Positions 44,843 through 54,100 of a stretch of DNA of 64,000 nucleotides are shown in pieces. Under the pieces are notes generated by a model, which saw nothing but the letters and a program-made list of their open reading frames with translations, was not told where the DNA came from and searched no databases. This stretch comes from Bacteroidota bacterium (GTDB lineage Bacteria; Bacteroidota; Bacteroidia; Chitinophagales; Chitinophagaceae): contig JADJSG010000009.1 of assembly GCA_016711825.1 (NCBI GenBank), forward strand, positions 124,001 to 188,000, given 5' to 3'. Every line of letters starts with the position of its first letter. Positions within the stretch are counted from its first letter, which is position 1. The position numbers and the translations under genes were made by a program.

Positions 44843-45337
44843 TTAGTGGGAAGGTAAAACTTCTAATTCTTTTTGAATGATTTTTTCCAGATCGTAAAGG
44901 CTCATATTTGCCCCAATAATTTTACCATCCTTAATCAACATTTTATTCGGTATAGAGCTCACTTTATAATCGCGGCAAGAAGTACCCCCAAATCCATAGG
45001 CATCATTTACAAGAATGAAGGGCAGTTTAAGCTGACGACACATATCAATCCAACTATAATAACCTTTGTCTAACGATACCGCATAAACTTCTAAACCTTT
45101 GGCATGGTATTTTTCATAAAGCTTTACCACATCAGGCATTGATTTTACACAAGGGTAACACCAGGCAGCCCAAAAATCAACCAATACTAAAGTAGACTTC
45201 ACTTCAGAGAGGGGCTTCCATTTACCTGAGGTATCAGGCAGTTTAATTTCTGGTGCCATATCGCCAATAGCCAATTGCCCAACACTTTTTAATGAGATGC
45301 ACAAACACCCTAACACCATCAAGCTAAATATTCTCAT
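44843..45337 (-). CDS. TlpA-like thioredoxin-fold protein, exported
   Basis: The 164-residue protein has a signal peptide (MRIFSLMVLGCLCISLKSVGQ). Its thioredoxin fold carries the active site WCYPC (Cys60, Cys63) and the cis-Pro loop SSIPNKMLI. An insertion after the second helix (LDKGYYSWIDMCRQL) is typical of the TlpA/ResA/AhpC-TSA group. It acts as a periplasmic thiol-disulphide reductant, often in cytochrome c maturation. It overlaps the upstream di-haem peroxidase gene by 4 bp (ATGA), so the two are translated together. That fits a role in reducing CxxCH cysteines before haem attachment (inference). Confidence 0.9.
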   Translation of the reverse strand: MRIFSLMVLGCLCISLKSVGQLAIGDMAPEIKLPDTSGKWKPLSEVKSTLVLVDFWAAWCYPCVKSMPDVVKLYEKYHAKGLEVYAVSLDKGYYSWIDMCRQLKLPFILVNDAYGFGGTSCRDYKVSSIPNKMLIKDGKIIGANMSLYDLEKIIQKELEVLPSH

Positions 45338-46386
45338 TCAGGTTTGTCAAAATTTTTATTGTTGATAAATTCATGGTCAGTCAATGTTTCTAAAAAAGCA
45401 ATCAAATCATCGATATCTCCCTCTGTCATTCTGTTTTTAGGTAAGATTTTGAGTTCTGGAGCAAGGTTTTTGGTATACTTAAAATTTTTATTGTAATGCT
45501 CAATACACTGACGCAAGGTCGCAAACCTGCCATCATGCATATACGGTGGCGTCATGGCTATATTGCGCAAAGTAGGTGTTTTAAACTTCCCATCATCATC
45601 GCTATCAAGGGTGATAAGAGCTCGGCCTTTATCAACGGGAATAGAATCAAGACCAGTATTTCGAAATTCAAAATCGGTGAAAGTACTACCCAGTGAATGA
45701 CAATGGGTACAGTCGCCTTTTTGGTCGTTGGTATATACATCCAGCCCACGTTGTTCTTGTGCTGTTAATGTGGCCTCTCCCCTTTTCCATTGATCAAATT
45801 TAGAGTTGGCTGATATCAGGGTTCTTTCAAACTGAGCAATTGCAAAGAATATTAATTTAGAAGTAACTACATCAGTGCCAAAGGCTTGTTTAAACAATGA
45901 AGGATATTGTGGATGACTTTGTAATTTATTTACCACATTGGCCATGGTTTCATGCATTTCTACCGGATTTGTAATGGGCCCCATTACTTGAGATTCTAAA
46001 TCAGCAGCCCCTCCATCCCAAAAGAATTTTTTGCTATACCCAATATTAAACAAAGGCATTGAGTTTCGCGTACCCGCAATTCCATCAATACCAACACTTA
46101 AGGCAAGGTTACTATCCACAAAATAATTTCTCAATTGATGACATGAACCACAATTCATGGTATTGTTGGCTGATAATAAATTATCATAAAAAAGTTTACG
46201 CCCCAGTGCAATTCCTTCGACACTTAAAGGGTTTTCGGCAGGGATAATCATAGGAGGCAACCCACCAGTATTTAAATCAACATGAGTATGCTGATGTCCG
46301 TCCGTGACAGGAAACTGCAAATCGGGCTTACAAGCTGTTAGCGATAAAATTAATAAGCAGGTAAAAATGCTAATACCAGTTTTCAT
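45334..46386 (-). CDS. Di-haem cytochrome c peroxidase / MauG-family lipoprotein
   Basis: The 350-residue protein has a lipoprotein signal with lipobox LTAC (Cys19) and two c-type haem motifs, CGSCH (79–83) and CTHCH (near 226). Family motifs are PLSVEGIALGRKLFYD, GTRNSMPLFNIGY, FFWDGG and FKTPTLRNIAMTPPYMHDGRF. Such proteins reduce hydrogen peroxide in the periplasm or perform MauG-like oxidations. A His-rich stretch (DGHQHTHVD) follows the lipobox and may bind metal. It is the first gene of a pair with a TlpA-type thioredoxin. The usual name would be ccpA/mauG-like; the substrate is open. Confidence 0.92.
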   Translation of the reverse strand: MKTGISIFTCLLILSLTACKPDLQFPVTDGHQHTHVDLNTGGLPPMIIPAENPLSVEGIALGRKLFYDNLLSANNTMNCGSCHQLRNYFVDSNLALSVGIDGIAGTRNSMPLFNIGYSKKFFWDGGAADLESQVMGPITNPVEMHETMANVVNKLQSHPQYPSLFKQAFGTDVVTSKLIFFAIAQFERTLISANSKFDQWKRGEATLTAQEQRGLDVYTNDQKGDCTHCHSLGSTFTDFEFRNTGLDSIPVDKGRALITLDSDDDGKFKTPTLRNIAMTPPYMHDGRFATLRQCIEHYNKNFKYTKNLAPELKILPKNRMTEGDIDDLIAFLETLTDHEFINNKNFDKPE

Positions 46387-46460
46387 ATAGTGTAAAATTA
46401 ATCAATTTATTTATTATTATTTATAAAGTAATTTTCTATTTTGTATCATTATTTAAGAAT

Positions 46461-48299
46461 ATGTTTCAAATCAAAAGACTTTCAAAAGATATTCTGAATA
46501 CAATCCTCAGATTTCCTTTACCTATTTTAGCTGGTGTTCTAGCATTTGTCTTTATAGTATTAGAGATGCATGTTGCAGACATCGATAGCATTGAGCGTAA
46601 GAATTATATCTATATCAAATTGTTTTTAGAGTGCTTTTCAGCCATTTCATACTTTACAGCTGTAGATATTTTTTCGGAATCAAAAAAAGTAGAATGGAGC
46701 AAACGAATTGGACTTTATATACTCGGTTTTTGTATTTTAGGACTTCATTATTACTCTATCACACCGGGAATGTTCGACTCCGAAAGTGTGTTTATTTCTC
46801 GCTATTTGATATTCATTACATGTTTTCATTTACTGGTTTCGTTTTTGGCTTTTTATCATCATGACGAAATTCAAAGTTTCTGGCAATTCAATTACTTTTT
46901 GTTTGTAAAATTTATTGTATCCATTTCCTATTCACTTACTTTGTTTATAGGTTTATCCAGCGCTTTACTGGCAATCGACAAATTGTTTAAAGTAGACCTC
47001 GATTATAATTATTATGTTGATTTGTTGTTGTTTATATTTTTGATTGTCAATACCATCATCTTTTTATTTTCGATACCAAAATCGTATGAGGTATTTGGCA
47101 ACAAGCATCCTTTTAAAAAATCTATTCGCATTTTTGTTCAATATATTTTAATGCCTATTGTGTTAGTTTATATAGTGATATTGTATTTATATCTGTTTAG
47201 AATTGTGATGTACAATACCATTCCATCAGGTTGGGTTTGTATCCCAATTTTAATTTTTGCCATTGCGGGTATATTGACTTATCTGCTCATTTACCCTATC
47301 CGGCTCGATAGTTCTTACAAAACCATCTACCTTTTTTCAAAATACTTTTTCTATATCCTTTTGCCCCTTTTATCGCTCTATTTTATTGCTATTATTAAGC
47401 GTATCATGCCTTATGGTATTACCGAAGATCGTTATTTGGTATTTATGTTGGGTGTTTGGCTTTTGATTATTTCTGTATATATTATTATCTCTAAAAAAGA
47501 CAATATCATCATCATTCCGGTTAGTTTGTTTTTTGTATTGTTTATCAGTGCGATTGGCCCCTGGGGGATGTTTCAGTTGAGTGTTCAAAACCAAGTAAGA
47601 AGGCTTGAATTTTTGCTGAATAAAAACCATTTACTGGTCAATCATAAACTCGTAAGCCCTTCATCTGATTTTAAAATCCCTGAAAATAATGCGAATAGTA
47701 TACGATCAATATTAAACTATTTAAACAAGCGAGGCGAAATCAATAAAATACATACCTGGCTTGATGAAAAAGAACAAAAGGTATTGAGTGATGCCATCAA
47801 AAACAATCAGCTAAACGCGGTAAATGCCATATTTACCAATATTCATATTGAGCAAGAACCCCAATATACCTATCTCACCTATTATCCTATCAGTCGTTTT
47901 TTGCATGAAATACCCATCAATCTGACAAATTTTAAAAACATGGTATCTTTTGTCAAATATGCTGATGAAAACAGCAAAGATTTATATATGGCAGAAATCA
48001 TAGATACAAATCTCTATATTTTTAAACAACAAGACACATTGGTGAAGCAGTCGGTAGTCAATTTGTTAGCTTCACTCAAACAATGGGAAAGCAAACAAGA
48101 CAGTATAGACGATGCGAAGATACCCTTTAGCACAAAATTAAAAATCATGTCAAACGAGCGTTTTAAAAATTATGCGATTGTCAATGACTCACTCATTTTA
48201 ATGAATGAAAAGTATAAAATATATTTAAATAATATCGAATTATACAAACAAGATTCAGTGATTACACTCAAAAACATCAATGGCATATTGTTATATTAA
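46461..48299 (+). CDS. DUF4153-family integral membrane protein
   Basis: The 612-residue protein has about 11–12 TM helices in the first ~385 residues (e.g. FPLPILAGVLAFVFIVLEMHV; FPLPILAG is the family opening). A ~220-residue soluble C-terminal part follows (RRLEFLLNKNHLLVNHKLV…, SRFLHEIPINLTNF…, ending IYLNNIELYKQDSVITLKNINGILLY). The pattern is that of DUF4153, a membrane family of unknown function common in Bacteroidota. The soluble tail probably faces one side as a sensing or binding domain (inference). It is a single gene. Confidence 0.82.
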   Translation: MFQIKRLSKDILNTILRFPLPILAGVLAFVFIVLEMHVADIDSIERKNYIYIKLFLECFSAISYFTAVDIFSESKKVEWSKRIGLYILGFCILGLHYYSITPGMFDSESVFISRYLIFITCFHLLVSFLAFYHHDEIQSFWQFNYFLFVKFIVSISYSLTLFIGLSSALLAIDKLFKVDLDYNYYVDLLLFIFLIVNTIIFLFSIPKSYEVFGNKHPFKKSIRIFVQYILMPIVLVYIVILYLYLFRIVMYNTIPSGWVCIPILIFAIAGILTYLLIYPIRLDSSYKTIYLFSKYFFYILLPLLSLYFIAIIKRIMPYGITEDRYLVFMLGVWLLIISVYIIISKKDNIIIIPVSLFFVLFISAIGPWGMFQLSVQNQVRRLEFLLNKNHLLVNHKLVSPSSDFKIPENNANSIRSILNYLNKRGEINKIHTWLDEKEQKVLSDAIKNNQLNAVNAIFTNIHIEQEPQYTYLTYYPISRFLHEIPINLTNFKNMVSFVKYADENSKDLYMAEIIDTNLYIFKQQDTLVKQSVVNLLASLKQWESKQDSIDDAKIPFSTKLKIMSNERFKNYAIVNDSLILMNEKYKIYLNNIELYKQDSVITLKNINGILLY

Positions 48300-48461
48300 T
48301 AACAATGACAAAATAGGTTCGTATCCAATAGAATACTGATGAATATTGTGAACTAGGCTATAGCTTTATCATAATAAAAAAATCAATCTTTCAGTGAGCA
48401 TAAACATCTGAAAATGCTATCAAATATTGATATCTGTAATGAATAAAAATCAATCCTTTGT

Positions 48462-49340
48462 TTAGCCTTGAAGCGCAGCAGCACCACTCACAATCTCTGT
48501 AAGTTCGGTAGTGATAGCAGCCTGACGGGCCCTGTTGTAAGAAATACGTAAAGAACGTAAAAGTTCTTCTGCATTTTCAGTGGCTTTGTCCATGGCAGTC
48601 ATACGAGCACCATGTTCAGAAGCATGACTATCTAAAACCCCTTTAAAGATTTGGGTATTTAATATTTTTGGCATCAATTCATTGATCAATACCTCTTTAG
48701 AAGGTTCAAATATAAAATCCTGGTTTGTTTTGGATGTTGCATTTGATTTTGCAATGGGTAAATGTTGTTCACACACAAATTCCTGGGTAGCCGCATTTTT
48801 AAATTTACTGTATACCAATTCCACCCGATCATATTCTTTATTGATAAAAGCGTTGCGAACATATTGAGCTGCGTTTTTTACTGCATCAAAGTTTAAATCA
48901 CTAAAAATATTCCAATAATTATCAACGATAGGGAACCCATTTCTTTCAAAATTTTCGTACCCTTTTTTGCCTAATGGTAAAATACTTACATTTCCTTTAG
49001 CATGTTGTGCACTGTATTTTTCTTGGATAATGCTTTTCGCTAATTTAATAGAATTGGCATTAAAAGCACCACACAAACCCCTATCACTTGTAACCACTAT
49101 AAATAATACTTTTTCTACAGGGCGTTGTACATTTAATCCTCCTCCTACACTACCTTCCACACTGCCGATGATATTGCCTAACATTTCTTGCAATTTTTCG
49201 GCATAAGGGCGCATTTGCGTGATGGCATCTTGTGCTCTACGCAATTTTGCAGCACTCACCATTTTCATGGCTTTCGTGATTTGTTGCGTGGTACCTACAG
49301 ATTTGATTCTTAAACGTACTTCCTTTAATTGACCCGACAT
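48462..49340 (-). CDS. atpG: ATP synthase F1 gamma subunit
   Basis: Gamma is the central rotor shaft of F1. The 292-residue protein has the conserved N-terminal helix (LKEVRLRIKSVGTTQQITKAMKMVSAAKLRRAQ), the Rossmann-like middle (FIVVTSDRGLCGAFN) and the C-terminal helix (DSHASEHGARMTAMDKATENAEEL … SYNRARQAAITTELTEIVSGAAAL). All key segments are intact. It stands alone: no atpA lies upstream (49341–49781 is noncoding) and no other atp gene is in the window, so it has been separated from the usual atpH-A-G order. Promoter not identified. Confidence 0.96.
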   Translation of the reverse strand: MSGQLKEVRLRIKSVGTTQQITKAMKMVSAAKLRRAQDAITQMRPYAEKLQEMLGNIIGSVEGSVGGGLNVQRPVEKVLFIVVTSDRGLCGAFNANSIKLAKSIIQEKYSAQHAKGNVSILPLGKKGYENFERNGFPIVDNYWNIFSDLNFDAVKNAAQYVRNAFINKEYDRVELVYSKFKNAATQEFVCEQHLPIAKSNATSKTNQDFIFEPSKEVLINELMPKILNTQIFKGVLDSHASEHGARMTAMDKATENAEELLRSLRISYNRARQAAITTELTEIVSGAAALQG

Positions 49341-49768
49341 GTTGTGTAGTTTTTAAATTTGGGTGCAAAAGTATAAAACTATTTCCATTGTTTGCATTTA
49401 CACTTGTGAAATAGTTGAAAAACAGCCCCTTGTTTTCCACAAATTATTCAATTCCACTAAATCAATCCTTTGTAAATAAATCAGGTGAATGATAAAAAAA
49501 CACTGCTGACATAAATATTGGTGCGAAAGAATGAAAAAAACTAAAACATAATCAAAGTAGCATTTATATCGACAAAGGAATTGAAAATTTCAAGGCATTA
49601 TAGTTTAAAATACCAGCAATACATTCAATTTAGTCCATTAGAAAAAAAGCTATAACGCAATTTGTGCATGCTTTACACTGATATTTTTTTAGACGAGTAT
49701 TAAATCCTAATGGTATAATATGCAGTTTCACTATGAAATATGTTTGTAAAAAATTGTTCAAATATGTT
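49341..49768. other. Noncoding gap upstream of atpG and of the metal-efflux locus
   Basis: Divergent promoter region of ~430 bp, strongly AT-rich. No gene is supported on either strand. The right edge carries the -7 element at 49769–49776. Confidence 0.5.
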
Positions 49769-49776
49769 TATCTTTG
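49769..49776 (+). promoter_or_regulatory. -7 element (TATCTTTG) of the efflux-associated small protein gene
   Basis: An exact TAnnTTTG word, with a TTTG at 49743–49746 as possible -33 element. It ends 5 nt before TTG 49782 and lies downstream of the first in-frame ATG (49740), so it decides in favour of the TTG start. Confidence 0.55.
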
Positions 49777-49781
49777 TCGCG

Positions 49782-50171
49782 TTGAAAAAAATAATTCCCA
49801 TATTACTACTGGCAATCTACGTTTTTGGGGCTACCTCATTTTCTCAACTTTTAAGAATTCACCATTTTGTGATTCATTATCAGGAACATAAACAGCACAA
49901 TCAGCAAATCAGTTTTGCCGATTTTTTTATCATCCATTATGTCAATGAACCTATCAAAGATGCAGATTATGATAAAGATATGAAACTCCCCTTCAAATCT
50001 GACATTCCTTCGTTTTATAATATTGCGATATGCCAAAACGAAACCTCCAAAAATTTTGACACACCTACACCCTATTTTATTGACAAGCAGGATTTTAATT
50101 TATACGATTCCTCATTTTTGAGCGCTTTGTATCTTGCGAGCATTTGGCAACCACCCCGGTCAATTGCTTAA
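49782..50171 (+). CDS. Small exported protein associated with RND metal efflux
   Basis: The protein has 129 residues from TTG 49782 (143 if ATG 49740 is used). It has a signal peptide (KKIIPILLLAIYVFGATSF) and an acidic, His-containing body (HHFVIHYQEHKQHNQQISFADFFIIHYVNE … DADYDKDMKLPFKS). This is the character of the small proteins that precede czcA/cusA-type genes in Bacteroidota: the DADYDxDMxLPFK block is recognisable from that context, but no function has been assigned that I know of. The His/Asp content suggests periplasmic metal binding (inference). It is separated from the next gene by ~480 bp. Confidence 0.72.
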   Translation: MKKIIPILLLAIYVFGATSFSQLLRIHHFVIHYQEHKQHNQQISFADFFIIHYVNEPIKDADYDKDMKLPFKSDIPSFYNIAICQNETSKNFDTPTPYFIDKQDFNLYDSSFLSALYLASIWQPPRSIA

Positions 50172-50648
50172 AATGGATGATTTCGTTATTCAACGAACGA
50201 ACATTCTCCATTGGTGAATTGACAATCTAGACAATACTCCCTTTAATTGATCAAAAAATAAAAGAAGTTTACTACGATATGTCTGAATATGAATGAACGA
50301 TTGTTGTCAATACTCTTTTTTACTACATCGCACATGCCTATTCATAAAAGATGATGCTTCATCAGAAGATTTATAGTTAATGTATGAGCATTCACTCAAC
50401 ACATCGTTTTGCATTCGATTAAGATAGTAAGATTCATTTACATTGTCTATACGTCGTCTCCCATTATTCAATAAGTTGAAAATACAATCATTGAATTCCT
50501 TATAAACGTATTCTTCATTTTAAAAAAAATAGTAAAATGCGAATACACATTTTAAATAAGCAACTATTTAAATGCAATCTATCATATGGTTTTTAGGAAT
50601 TTAAAGCAGTAAAAAAATAAATATTTATCAAATAAAAATAACATTATC
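50172..50648. other. Noncoding gap before the DUF2231-like gene
   Basis: 477 bp with no supported gene, tRNA or obvious hairpin terminator. It presumably contains the promoter of the 50649–56703 operon, but no exact -7 word close to the ATG was found. Confidence 0.45.
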
Positions 50649-51164
50649 ATGAACAACGCACATTATCATTTAATCATAAACCATTTTCCCATTATTATAC
50701 CTATGATTGGCGCTATCGTATTAATCGTGGGTCTTTTAGCTAAAAATAGCATCCTAAAAAGAACCGCCTATTGCCTCTTTGTATTCGGTGCACTATTTTC
50801 GTATATTGCTTCAGTTACAGGCGAAGGTGCTGAAGAAGTAGTAGAAAATATGAAACAAGTATCAGAAAATTTAATGCATAACCATGAAGAATGGGCTGAG
50901 AAATTTGCCCTTGTGAATTATTTAATGGCAATTATTTCCATAGTGGCAGGATGGATCAGTTATAAGAAAAAATCTGACCCTCTATTTATTACGCTCATCC
51001 TTTTGTTTACATGTACAGTTGGCATTTATTTAGGCATTCAAACAGGCAATACAGGTGGTCAAATCATGCATACTGAAATCAGAGATCATGCTACAATAAG
51101 TACAGAAAACAATCAGACAATATCTAACGATAAGGAAGCAAAAGAAAAAAATGAAGACGACTAA
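50649..51164 (+). CDS. DUF2231-like membrane protein
   Basis: The 171-residue protein has four TM segments. The opening HYHLIINHFPIIIPMIGAIVLIVGLL, with His and the HFPI motif, resembles the predicted membrane family DUF2231. Between TM2 and TM3 is an acidic loop (GEGAEEVVENMKQVSENLMHNHEEW) with several His and Glu. The C-terminus is cytoplasmic-looking and charged (NDKEAKEKNEDD). The related family contains proposed haem- or metal-associated membrane proteins. It lies 21 bp upstream of the RND efflux gene and is probably co-transcribed. Confidence 0.72.
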   Translation: MNNAHYHLIINHFPIIIPMIGAIVLIVGLLAKNSILKRTAYCLFVFGALFSYIASVTGEGAEEVVENMKQVSENLMHNHEEWAEKFALVNYLMAIISIVAGWISYKKKSDPLFITLILLFTCTVGIYLGIQTGNTGGQIMHTEIRDHATISTENNQTISNDKEAKEKNEDD

Positions 51165-51185
51165 TTATTAAACTAAAAGAAATGT

Positions 51186-54100
51186 ATGTTACAAAAAATC
51201 ATTAATTTTTCAATACAAAACAAACTCATCATTGGGCTGTTTACCCTGGTGCTGATTGGATTTGGTATTTATTCATTGACCAAACTACCCATTGATGCAG
51301 TACCTGATATTACCAATAATCAGGTACAAGTCATTACAACAGTGCCTTCATTGGGTGCGCTTGATGTAGAAAGGCTCATTACCTTTCCGATAGAACAAGC
51401 CAATGCCAATATACCTGGCTTACATGAAATCAGGAGTTTTAGCCGTTTCGGCCTCTCGTTGGTTACCATTGTTTTTGATGATGCCACCGATGTATATTGG
51501 GCAAGGCAACAAGTGACTGAGCGATTACAACAAGTGCTTAGTCAATTACCCGAAGGCATAGCCCCTCCGACCATAGCCCCTGTCACCACCGGGCTGGGCG
51601 AAATATATCAATATGTGGTAAAACCCAAAAAGGGATATGAATCAGCCTTCGATGCTACTTCATTGCGAACGATTCAAGACTGGATTGTGAGGAGGCAATT
51701 GCTTGGCGTAAAGGGGGTTGCTGACGTTTCAAGTTTTGGTGGCAAACTCAAACAGTATGAAATCGCTGTAAATCCAGAAAGATTAAATGCGATGCAATTA
51801 AGCATTGAAGATGTATTTACAGCCTTAGAGAAAAACAACCAAAACACAGGAGGTGCTTATATTGAAAATGGCCCCACCATACAATATATCAGAAGTGAAG
51901 GGCTTATAGATCATATTGATGATATCAAGAGTATTGTGGTAAAAAACAATGAAAACGGTATTCCAATTATTATCAATGATGTAGCAGAAGTAAAATTTGG
52001 GAATGCCATACGTTATGGTGCTGTTTGCTATAATAATGATGGTGAAGTAGCTGGTGCGGTAGTGATGATGCTTAAAGGCGAAAATTCTTCAGCCGTTATA
52101 AAACGTGTAAAAGAACGTGTTGAGCAAATCAAAAAAACCTTACCTGAAGGTGTAGAAATTGAACCCTTTTTAGACCGAACCAAAATGGTGAATAATGCCA
52201 TCAGCACTGTTGAAAAAAACCTGATTGAAGGGGCTTTGATTGTCATTTTTATCTTGGTCATCTTTTTAGGGAATATCAGGGCCGGACTGATTACCGCCTC
52301 TGTGATTCCTCTTTCGATGTTATTTGCAGTAATTATGATGAATGCATTTGGGGTCAGTGGCAATCTCATGAGTTTGGGTGCAATTGATTTTGGTTTAATC
52401 GTTGATGGGGCCGTCATTATTGTTGAAGGTGTGATGCATACTTTAGTTACCTATAAATTTTCGAATGAATTGCAGTTAAACAAAACAGGTTTACGCAAAG
52501 AAATCGATGGTATTGTAAGCAATAGTGCAGGTAAACTGATGAGTGCATCCTTATTTGGACAGTTGATTATTTTGATTGTATACCTCCCTATTTTTTCCCT
52601 GCAGGGAATAGAAGGAAAGATGTTTAAACCAATGGCACAAACCGTCACATTTGCCTTGATGGGTGCTTTTATTTTATCATTAACTTATATACCCATGATG
52701 ACTGCATTATTTATAAATAAACCTTCCAAAGCAAGCTTAAGTGACAGAGTGATGCTACGTATTGAAAATAAATTTCAAACTATATTACAACGAATGATGC
52801 AATTTCCTAAATCCATTATCATGTCTGTATTGGCATTATTTGTATTTGCAGTTATTGTGCTTACTCAGCTTGGTGGCGAATTTATTCCAGCCCTTGAAGA
52901 AGGCGACTTTGCGGTAGATACAAGGGTAATGACTGGGAGTAACCTCAACACTACCATCGAAAAAACACAATTAGCAGCAAAAACCCTTTTACGTCATTTT
53001 CCTGAAGTTGAAAAAGTAGTGACCAAAATTGGGAGTGGCGAAATACCAACCGACCCCATGCCCATTGAAGCTAGTGATATGATGGTAATACTTAAACCCA
53101 AAAAAGAATGGACTTCAGCCAAGACATTTGATGAATTGTCTGCAAAAATGAAAAAACAGCTTGATGATATTCCAGGTATAACCGCTGGTTTTCAGTTTCC
53201 AGTACAGATGCGTTTTAATGAACTCATGACAGGAGCTAGACAAGATGTGGTTTGTAAAATATTTGGCGAAGATTTAGACACCTTATCCCGGTATGCCGAC
53301 ATACTAGGCAAAATAGTAAATACTGTTTCGGGGACCGAAAATTTGTATATAGAACCAATCGAAGGCCTTCCTCAAATCGTGATAAAATACAATCGTCCAC
53401 TGATTGCACAATATGGGTTAAACATCGCTGACATCAACAAAACAGTGAATACGGCCTTTGCAGGTCAAGTAGCTGGTCAGGTATTTGAAGGTGAAAAACG
53501 ATTTGAGTTAATTGTTCGATTGCAAAATGAATCAAGAAAAAGTATTAAAGACATCGCAAGTTTGTTAGTGACCACCCCTTCAGGATTGCAAATCCCCCTC
53601 GATCAAATTGCCAATGTACAATTGGTGAATAGCGCCAATCAAATACAACGTGAAGATGCTAAACGAAGAATTGTCATCGGGTTTAATGTTGGAGGCAGAG
53701 ATGTGGAGAGTATTGTAAAAGAGTTACAAGACAAAATATCGAAACAAGTCAAATTCCCTTCGGGTTATTATGTAAACTATGGAGGATCATTTGAAAATTT
53801 AAAGCAGGCAAAGAATCGTTTGCAAATCGCAGTCCCTGTGGCCCTTTTCTTAATCTTTCTCTTGCTGTATTTTGCATTTGGGTCTGTGAAACAAGGGCTG
53901 TTGGTGTACTCAGCCATTCCATTGTCAGCCATTGGAGGTATATTGTTGCTCGCAGCCCGCGACCTGCCATTTTCGATTTCGGCAGGTATTGGATTCATTG
54001 CACTTTTTGGCGTAGCCGTTTTAAACGGTATTGTATTGATAAATGAATTTAATAATCTGCGGGCTAATAGTGATGACGCTATTTCAGATATTGTGATTAA